DNA from: Streptomyces sp. NBC_01268
GTDB lineage: Bacteria > Actinomycetota > Actinomycetes > Streptomycetales > Streptomycetaceae
Length of the DNA: 64,000 nt
Assembly (NCBI RefSeq): GCF_036240795.1
Contig: NZ_CP108454.1
Location: 7,252,001 to 7,316,000 of the forward strand
Reading direction: 5' to 3'
Shown here: in pieces, positions 58,048 through 64,000 of the stretch
Layout: the number at the start of each line of letters is the position of its first letter
Position numbering within the stretch: position 1 is the first letter of the stretch
Program-made: the position numbers and the translations under genes
Notes under the pieces: model-generated
Database searches by the model: none
What the model saw: the letters and a program-made list of their open reading frames with translations, nothing else
What the model was told of the DNA's origin: nothing

Positions 58048-60114
58048 CTAGGACCGGCTGACCGTCAGCTCGTAGAGCGAGTAGCCCCACTGGGTGCCGC
58101 GGGTGACCCCGTGGACCCGCACGTAGCGTGCCGGCTGCGAGTCGAACTCCGCCGTGTCGTAGCCGCCGTCACCGGCGTCCGTGGACCAGGCGCTCTTCCA
58201 GTCGGTGCCGTCCTCCGACAGCTCGATCCGGTAGCCGCGGGCGTAGGCGGTCTCCCAGTCGAGCGTGACCCGGCCGACCCGGCGCACCTCGCCGAGGTCC
58301 ACCTGCAGCCACTGGTCGTCCGACCACTCGCTGGCCCAGCGGGTGCCGGTGTCGCCGTCGACGGAGAGGCCGGGCGAGTAGTTCACGAACGGGTTCCACC
58401 ACTGGGTGGTGGAGGCCGAGGCGGGCCGCCCCGCCGCCAGGTTGACGCCGAGCTCGTGCTTCTCGGTCGCCTTCCAGGTGGTCAGGTACGACTCCGCACC
58501 GTGCGACAGCTCGTCGACGACCCCCGGGCCGCCGGGGGTGAGCCGGATCTGCTCGACCCAGTCCGGCACCAGACCGTTGTGCGCCGCGCCGTCGGTGTTG
58601 AGGTCCCAGGTGCGCTCCCCGGTGACCTGCCGGTCGAGCACCGAACCGCCGTCGAAGCTGCGGAAGGGGTACTTCACCGCGTTCGGGGCGTCCGCGCCGA
58701 CCGGGCCCGGCCAGCCGCCGACCCCGTTCATGTCGGTGCCGTAGCCCAGGCCGACGCCGTACTTCTTGCGCAGCGCGGCCTTCTGCGCGGCCTCACCGAT
58801 GAAGCCCGGGGCGTTGTGCATGTACTCGGCGACGAAGCCGCCGAGGCGGTAGACCCGCTCGGTCCAGTCCAGGTCCATCCAGCTGTGGCTGGAGATGACG
58901 CCCGGGTACTCCTCGGCCTCCAGCATGTCCAGGGCGCGCCCGGCGGCCTTGACGCTCATGTGGTCGAGCTCCAGCATCATGCCGCGCTGCATCATGCCCT
59001 TGAGGGCGTGCTCCCCGAGCCGGGTCAGACCGCGGGTGTTGCACTTGGCGTCCGAGGCGTACGAGGGGACGCTCACCCCGGCCGGCAGCTTCTCGGCCAT
59101 CGCGGCGGGCGCCACCAGGCCGATCGGGTTGTCCTGCTGCGGACCCGCGCACTTCTCGGTGGTCCAGAACGTGCCGGTGGACAGGAACTGGCCGATGTTC
59201 ACCGCCACACCCGTGGTGCCGCTGTCGAAGCGCACACCGCACAGGGCGTTGTCGAACTTGTGGCAGAGGAACATGCTGCGCACGCCGAGCCCGTAGAGCT
59301 CGTCGAGCCCCTTGTCGATGTCCGCCTTGCCGCACTGCGCGACGTCGAGGATCTGCTTGCAGCCGAAGGGCTCCGAGGTCTCCACGCCGAGCACGACCGC
59401 CAGCTTGCCCTGCTCGATCACCGAGCGGGCCTGCGCGGCGTCCAGGACGATGCGGAACCAGCCCTTGCCGGGACCGCCGTACATCTTGTCGATGTAGTCC
59501 TGCATCTCGTAGGACTTGCGGGCCTCCAGGCGGATCGCGTCCATCTCGTCGCAGCCGCGGTCGCGGGGCAGCAGCGAGCAGATCAGTCCGTTGGTGACCA
59601 GGTCGTTGACGAGCACGCGCTGGCCACCGCGCCAGGCCCGCTCGACCCACGCGTAGTAGTTCTGCTGGTGGCTCAGCGAGTTGTTGGCGGGCCAGTCCTT
59701 GAAGGTGGGCCAGCCGACCGGGTCGTGCTTGCCGTTGTCACCGCCCGTGAGGTGCTCGAACAGGGCGCCGGAGCCGTCCGGGTAGTGCTCCGGACAGTCC
59801 TTGAGCGCGTCGGCGGCGCCCGCCTCCGAGAAGGTCTGGCCGCAGATCATGCGGCCGCCGAAGCCCTCGTTGGACATGAGGTGGTTGTGCGCGTCGATGA
59901 AGCCGCGCACCTTGCCCTGGGCGTCGGTGCCCTTGAAGGGGGTGCCCGTGACGTTGATCTGGGAGTCGGGGGCGGGCCGCGCGGTGGGTTCCCACCACGA
60001 ACCGGCGTCGGCCGCGGGGACCGGCCCCGCACCGAAGACGACGGTGGCCAGGGCTATGAAGAGCGAGACGAGGGCGAACCGCCCGCCCCTTCTACGCGTT
60101 GTTGGTCGATTCAT
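58048..60114 (-). CDS. Secreted amidohydrolase/dipeptidase-like protein with discoidin domain
   Basis: A 688-residue exported protein (signal peptide RFALVSLFIALATVVFG, cleavage near PAADA). The catalytic part is an amidohydrolase-like barrel: metal-binding HNH (His76, His78 in DAHNHLMSN), and later ELDHMSVKAA and SSHSWMD with further His. Sequence around GVETSEPFGCKQ and RSMFLCHKFDN resembles membrane-dipeptidase/amidohydrolase enzymes. A C-terminal F5/8-type (CBM32) domain spans ~560-688 (GRPASASTTQWWNP, GDTGTRWASEWSDDQWLQVDLG, YELTVS). It probably binds a glycan or surface while cleaving an amide. Substrate unknown. Confidence 0.8.
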   Translation of the reverse strand: MNRPTTRRRGGRFALVSLFIALATVVFGAGPVPAADAGSWWEPTARPAPDSQINVTGTPFKGTDAQGKVRGFIDAHNHLMSNEGFGGRMICGQTFSEAGAADALKDCPEHYPDGSGALFEHLTGGDNGKHDPVGWPTFKDWPANNSLSHQQNYYAWVERAWRGGQRVLVNDLVTNGLICSLLPRDRGCDEMDAIRLEARKSYEMQDYIDKMYGGPGKGWFRIVLDAAQARSVIEQGKLAVVLGVETSEPFGCKQILDVAQCGKADIDKGLDELYGLGVRSMFLCHKFDNALCGVRFDSGTTGVAVNIGQFLSTGTFWTTEKCAGPQQDNPIGLVAPAAMAEKLPAGVSVPSYASDAKCNTRGLTRLGEHALKGMMQRGMMLELDHMSVKAAGRALDMLEAEEYPGVISSHSWMDLDWTERVYRLGGFVAEYMHNAPGFIGEAAQKAALRKKYGVGLGYGTDMNGVGGWPGPVGADAPNAVKYPFRSFDGGSVLDRQVTGERTWDLNTDGAAHNGLVPDWVEQIRLTPGGPGVVDELSHGAESYLTTWKATEKHELGVNLAAGRPASASTTQWWNPFVNYSPGLSVDGDTGTRWASEWSDDQWLQVDLGEVRRVGRVTLDWETAYARGYRIELSEDGTDWKSAWSTDAGDGGYDTAEFDSQPARYVRVHGVTRGTQWGYSLYELTVSRS

Positions 60115-60259
60115 GGTCAGCGATGCCTTCGGTCATGGGGGTGATGCCGGGCTGGGGGCGCCGCCGGGTGTTTCTTGCGGTAACAGCGGCTGGGCCCGAG
60201 GATCGCGAGGATCGCCGAGTGAGTCAAGAGTCCGGGTCAAATGACCTGTTGATGATCCG

Positions 60260-60853
60260 TCAACCTCCGATCAGGGTCACCAACTGGTCGGCGGTCGCGT
60301 CGAGCAGAGCCGCCGCGGTCCGCTCGTCGCCCAGGACCAGGTACTGCAGGGTCAGCCCGTCGATCATCGCCGCCAGCAGATGCGCGAGCAGGGCCATCGG
60401 CACCCGCGGCTCGACCTCGCACACCGCGCAGACCTGTTCGAGCAAGGTGGTCCCGGAGGCCACGTACTGCTCGTACTGGGCCCGCGCCAGATGCTCGAAC
60501 CCCTCCTCGCGCAGGGCGTGCTGGGTGAGCTCGTACGTCAGCATGTGCTCGGCCGGGTGGGCCGTCACGTGGTCCCAGTACGTGCCGAGCGCGCCCCGGA
60601 CCGTCTCGCGCAGGGTCGCCCTCGGCTCGACCTTCGCCATCACATGGGCGACGTAGGTGTCGGTGATCGACTCGATCGCCGCCTCCAGGAGGGCCTGCTT
60701 GGACTCGAAGCAGTAGTGGAAGACGCTCAGCGAGACGCCCGCCTCGGCGCAGATCGACCGGGTCGTCGTCCGGGCCACGCCGTCCCTGGCCATCGCCCGC
60801 ACCGCCGCCTCGACCAGCTGCCGGCGCCGTTCGGCCGACGGCATCCGCGCCAT
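60260..60853 (-). CDS. TetR-family transcriptional regulator
   Basis: A 197-residue regulator. The N-terminal HTH (RRRQLVEAAVRAMARDGVARTTTRSICAEAGVSLSVFHYCFESKQALLEAAI) is typical TetR with BetI/AcrR-like spacing; the C-terminal ligand domain is helical with Cys in QVCAVCEVEP. AGGAGGAACC lies at the start. It is divergent from nothing (same strand as the secreted amidohydrolase, which is 145 bp downstream), so a link to that gene is possible. Ligand unknown. Confidence 0.9.
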   Translation of the reverse strand: MARMPSAERRRQLVEAAVRAMARDGVARTTTRSICAEAGVSLSVFHYCFESKQALLEAAIESITDTYVAHVMAKVEPRATLRETVRGALGTYWDHVTAHPAEHMLTYELTQHALREEGFEHLARAQYEQYVASGTTLLEQVCAVCEVEPRVPMALLAHLLAAMIDGLTLQYLVLGDERTAAALLDATADQLVTLIGG

Positions 60854-60912
60854 GGTTCCTCCTCGTATCGGCTCCACCGGGGCCGACAGGGTAACCGCAC
60901 CGCCTGGGGATC

Positions 60913-61668
60913 TCAGGCGCGCCACCAGGGCTCGCGGATCACGTCGCCCTCGTCCCCGGCGTCCCCGGCGCAGTTGATCCCGTTGACGACGCCGCCGTCC
61001 GCGACGTCCCAGCCGACCACGCCCTCGCCCTCGCGCTCGAACTCGATCAGCCGGATGCGGGAGGAGCCGGAGCCGGTGTCGACGTCGCACCGCACGGTGC
61101 CGGCCCAGGACCGCCCGTCCAGCGCCGCCGCGAGGGCGAGCAGGGGCAGGGCGACCAGGGTGAGGAGGAGGCCCGCGCCCCACACCACGTCGGCCGTCCG
61201 GTGCAGCGGGCCCGCGGCGCGGGTGCGCCGACGGCCGCCCGCGTACCGGCCGGTGCGGTGGTCGAGCAGGACGCCGAGGCGCAGGGCGTAGGAGACCGCG
61301 CCCGCCGTCAGGGCCCACGCCCAGCCGTTGAGCGACCCGATCACGAGCGCGAGGGCGCCGGGAACGATCGCCGCGGCGGCCGCCGTCGCCGCGAAGCCCC
61401 GGCCGGGGTGGGCCGGTCCGCGGCCGTGCTCGCCGAGGTACAGGTAGCAGGCCCGGGCGGCGGCCACCCCGAGCACGGTGGACAGCAGCGGCTCGAAGAG
61501 GAACATGCCGCTCATGACGTCGAGCCAGTTCTTCGGGCCCATGGTGTCCAGCGCCTCGCGGGCCGCCTCGCCGCCGCCGAGCGTCCAGGACAACTTCAGT
61601 ACGGGGACGGCGAACAGGGCCGCCACCAGCATCATGCGCGCCGCGCCGGACCGCTCGCCCTCACTCAC
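60913..61668 (-). CDS. Membrane protein of unknown function, 251 aa
   Basis: About four or five membrane helices: RMMLVAALFAVPVLKLSWTL, LFEPLLSTVLGVAAARACYLYL, FAATAAAAAIVPGALALVIGS, WALTAGAVSYALRLGVLL and VWGAGLLLTLVALPLLALAAAL. A C-terminal soluble stretch (TVRCDVDTGSGSSRIRLIEFEREGEGVVGWDVADGG) follows. No family recognised; the Cys pair near the C-terminus (TVRCDVD, NGINCAG) may bond outside. GTG start at 61668. It overlaps nothing and is transcribed toward the TetR gene. Confidence 0.7.
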   Translation of the reverse strand: MSEGERSGAARMMLVAALFAVPVLKLSWTLGGGEAAREALDTMGPKNWLDVMSGMFLFEPLLSTVLGVAAARACYLYLGEHGRGPAHPGRGFAATAAAAAIVPGALALVIGSLNGWAWALTAGAVSYALRLGVLLDHRTGRYAGGRRRTRAAGPLHRTADVVWGAGLLLTLVALPLLALAAALDGRSWAGTVRCDVDTGSGSSRIRLIEFEREGEGVVGWDVADGGVVNGINCAGDAGDEGDVIREPWWRA

Positions 61669-61680
61669 GCGCAGAGCCTA

Positions 61681-61877
61681 GGGGCCGCCGGGCGACCGGG
61701 GCTCCACCGACACCTTCGTGAACCGGAAGGAACTCACAGGTGCACAGGGGTTGTCAGTGCAATTTCACATTACTATGTTACAGCTCACATGGTGACGGTA
61801 CTCCGTCAAGTCCCGCGTGAGCCAGGGACTTTCAAGCCGTGTGCCCCCACGTTCCCGTCCCGACTTGGAGTCCCCAG
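61681..61877 (+). promoter_or_regulatory. Promoter region of the collagenase gene (location only)
   Basis: This ~200-bp divergent region is the least GC-rich of the right arm (CAGTGCAATTTCACATTACTATGTTACAG around 61760-61785). TTACTATG... provides -10-like TACTAT at about 61773, and TTGTCA about 61753 may be the -35. Only a suggestion. Confidence 0.4.
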
Positions 61878-64000
61878 GTGAACCAGCACAAAGCCGTGCG
61901 ATCCACCCTCCTCGCCACCGCCGTCGCGGTGACCCTCGTCGCCTCCGCCGGCCAGGCCGTCGGCCAGGTGGCCCCCGAGCGCCCGGCGACCGCGCCGTCC
62001 GCGTCCTCCGTGCCCGCGGCGTTCGCCGCCGGCCCGGTCGCCGGCGCGAACCCCTTCGACGAGGTCGAGCACCTCGCCGACGCCAAGCCCGGCAAGCCCG
62101 CCCCGGCCCCCGCCCCGGGCGGCGGCACCGAGGCCCGCGTCCCGGGCCCCGCGAAGAGCACCGCGAAGGCGGCGAAGCAGTCGGCGGCCGCCCGCACCGC
62201 CGAGGCCCCCACCCTCGCGTCCGGCGTCCCCTGCACCCTCGACGGCATCACCGGCCTGTCGCCGGAGCAGTTCGCGGACTTCCTCGCCGACAAGGCCGTC
62301 ACGGCCGACGTCTGCCTGCGCGGCCTCATCTGGAGGTGGGACGCCCGCCTGGTCCCCGTCATGTCCGACGCGCACGTCCAGGCCGTCTCCCGCCGGATCT
62401 CGGCTCTCTCCGCCACGCACGACGGCACCAACTCCTCCAACCTGGAGGAGATGTTCACCTACCTCCACGCGGTCGTGTACCACGACTTCTCGCGCACCGA
62501 GATCGACGTGACCGACGCCCCCACCGTCGACGCGATGCGCCGCGCGATAGCCGACTTCGGCAACGCCGCCCGCACCTTCGACGTCACCCCCTCCAACGCC
62601 CGCACCCTGCGCGAGGCCCTCTACACGGGCAGCGGCCCCGGGCTGCGCCAGCACCAGCTCGGCCTCATCACCCGGGTGCTCGCCACCATGGACGCCTCGC
62701 ACACCGCGACCAACAAGGACGCCGGCTGGGCGGGCGCCGCCCTCGCCGGCCTCTCGACCAACTACCTGGGCGTCTACCCGGGCAACAAGGACGCCGCCTT
62801 CCAGGCCGCGGCGAAGGCGGACCCCGCCTACCGCGCCGCCTTCAGGGCCTTCGCCGGCTACGGCCACCTCAAGGGCACGACCAACGCCTGGGTGGTCCGC
62901 GACGCGCTCAGCGAGTACGGCCGCTTCGGCCAGATCGACGGCCTGCAGGGCGCCATCGCCGCCGACCTCGGCACCGTACTGGGCACCGTCCAGTCCACCT
63001 TCGGCCTCAGCGTGCAGTGGGGATCGGTCGTCTCCTGGCTGAACTTCTACAACGCCTGCGCGCCGTACGGCGTCTGCAAGTCCGACATCGAGAAGAAGCT
63101 CTTCCCCAACACCTTCACGTACGACAACGGCGGCATCAAGGTCCGCACCGCCCTGGACCGGGCCACCGTCGACCAGCTCTACTACGCGAGCAAGCAGGTC
63201 AAGTCGCAGTTCCACCGCGTGCTCGGCACCGAACAGCCGCTCGCCGGCGACACCAACAGCACCCTCAACATCGTGCTCTACGCCTCGCGCTTCGACTACG
63301 AGGTCTACCACCCGGTCCTGACCGGCTACAACACCAGCAACGGCGGCATCTACATCGAGAACGGCGCCACCTTCTACACGTACCAGCGCCGCGTCCCCGA
63401 GGACTCCAGCCTCACCCTGGAAGAGCTCTTCCGGCACGAGTACACCCACTACCTCAACGGCCGCTGGGCGGTCCCCGGCACCTTCGGCCAGGGCCCCTGG
63501 TACCAGAACGACCGCACCACGGCCATGGACGAGGGCACCGCGGAGTTCTTCGACGGCGCCACCCGCGACAACGGCATCGCGGTCCGCAAGTCCCTGGTGC
63601 GCGGCATCATCAACGACACCGCCGGCGGCGGCCCGCGCATGAGCGTCAACCAGCTCCTGCACGCCACCTACGACGGCGACGGCTTCCGCTTCTACAACTA
63701 CGCGGGCACGTTCTTCGAGTTCCTGTGGACCGAGCGCCCGACCCTGCTGCGCGAGATGTACACCAGCCTGCGCGCCAACGACGTGGCCGGCTACGACGCC
63801 TGGCGCAACCGGATGGGCACCGACCCGGGCCTGCAGGCCGCGTACGACCGCTTCCTGGACACCCAGATCGCCCAGGTCGACAAGTTGTACGTGCCGAACA
63901 CCACCTTCACGCCCAACGAGCAGCTGCGCGACGCGACGGCCGCGGCGGTCCGCTCCGCGTTCTCCACGGCCACGTACAACAACCCCGACTGCGTGGAGAA
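61878..64000 (+). CDS. Secreted M9-family collagenase, 3' end cut by window
   Basis: At least 707 residues are inside the window; no stop is reached. GTG start with a signal peptide (STLLATAVAVTLVASAGQA). An Ala/Pro-rich linker precedes the activator domain (EEMFTYLHAVVYHDFSRTEID, residues ~190-215, and DASHTATNKDAGWAGAALAGL). The zinc protease motif HEYTH places His520, Glu521 and His524; the third ligand is probably Glu in MDEGTAEFFDG. This is the peptidase M9 arrangement; the C-terminal PKD/PPC collagen-binding domains would lie beyond the edge. It degrades collagen-like or gelatin substrates outside the cell. Confidence 0.9.
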   Translation, partial: MNQHKAVRSTLLATAVAVTLVASAGQAVGQVAPERPATAPSASSVPAAFAAGPVAGANPFDEVEHLADAKPGKPAPAPAPGGGTEARVPGPAKSTAKAAKQSAAARTAEAPTLASGVPCTLDGITGLSPEQFADFLADKAVTADVCLRGLIWRWDARLVPVMSDAHVQAVSRRISALSATHDGTNSSNLEEMFTYLHAVVYHDFSRTEIDVTDAPTVDAMRRAIADFGNAARTFDVTPSNARTLREALYTGSGPGLRQHQLGLITRVLATMDASHTATNKDAGWAGAALAGLSTNYLGVYPGNKDAAFQAAAKADPAYRAAFRAFAGYGHLKGTTNAWVVRDALSEYGRFGQIDGLQGAIAADLGTVLGTVQSTFGLSVQWGSVVSWLNFYNACAPYGVCKSDIEKKLFPNTFTYDNGGIKVRTALDRATVDQLYYASKQVKSQFHRVLGTEQPLAGDTNSTLNIVLYASRFDYEVYHPVLTGYNTSNGGIYIENGATFYTYQRRVPEDSSLTLEELFRHEYTHYLNGRWAVPGTFGQGPWYQNDRTTAMDEGTAEFFDGATRDNGIAVRKSLVRGIINDTAGGGPRMSVNQLLHATYDGDGFRFYNYAGTFFEFLWTERPTLLREMYTSLRANDVAGYDAWRNRMGTDPGLQAAYDRFLDTQIAQVDKLYVPNTTFTPNEQLRDATAAAVRSAFSTATYNNPDCVE

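Overview
The window is very GC-rich, with Shine-Dalgarno-led genes, GTG starts, 4-nt ATGA/GTGA overlaps and long GC hairpins between genes. It carries a venezuelin-type lanthipeptide locus, a second set of zinc-free ribosomal proteins and many secreted hydrolases. All of this points to a Streptomyces chromosome; the accessory character suggests an arm or sub-arm region. No insertion sequence, integrase, CRISPR array or rRNA was seen. One tRNA-Leu(GAG) is present.

Layout. 1-4.15 kb: a frameshifted CHAT-domain remnant; a Zur-type zinc-starvation locus (rpsN and rpmB on the minus strand; rpmG, rpmE, a COG0523/CobW-like protein and rpsR on the plus strand); then the remains of an amino-acid permease gene and of a KdpB-like ATPase. 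4.15-11.7 kb: a SulP transporter, an ABC-2/YhgE-like membrane protein, a MurG paralogue coupled to a sugar-nucleotide dehydratase, and a divergent two-component system. 11.8-16.7 kb: a GH16-like protein and three tandem esterase/lipase-fold hydrolases. 16.8-21.8 kb: a complete class IV lanthipeptide locus (LanL, a venezuelin/streptocollin-like precursor, a two-gene ABC exporter). 22.1-24.7 kb: an APC permease and a secreted trypsin-like protease.

24.8-34.4 kb: an unrecognised protein, then a tightly coupled seven-gene minus-strand operon. In transcription order it encodes a GMC (cholesterol-oxidase-like) oxidoreductase, a membrane metallophosphoesterase, an alpha/beta hydrolase, an acetoacetate-decarboxylase-fold protein, two small membrane proteins and a patatin. 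This looks like an uncharacterised membrane-associated lipid or sterol oxidation/hydrolysis pathway and is the best candidate for an undescribed system. 34.6-44.1 kb: DEAD-box helicase, cold-shock protein, tRNA-Leu, an unrecognised protein, a secreted PAF-acetylhydrolase-like protein, an isochorismatase-like hydrolase, an ArsR/DUF2071 pair, a KhtTU-type cation/proton antiporter and an aminoglycoside-kinase-like protein.

44.2-56.4 kb: a Tat-exported beta-helix protein, an HNH-nuclease lipoprotein, and a class III lanthipeptide locus. The locus has two tandemly duplicated 36-aa precursors ending in a Cys-Cys motif, each followed by an attenuator-like hairpin, then a LanKC and an ABC exporter. 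A large LuxR-type ATPase regulator and a NarL-type two-component pair lie convergent to it. 56.7-64 kb: a secreted beta-propeller protein, a secreted metal-dependent dipeptidase/amidohydrolase with a discoidin domain, a TetR regulator, a membrane protein and the 5' part of an M9 collagenase gene cut by the window edge.

All assignments come from reading motifs, frames and spacing by eye; no database search was run.
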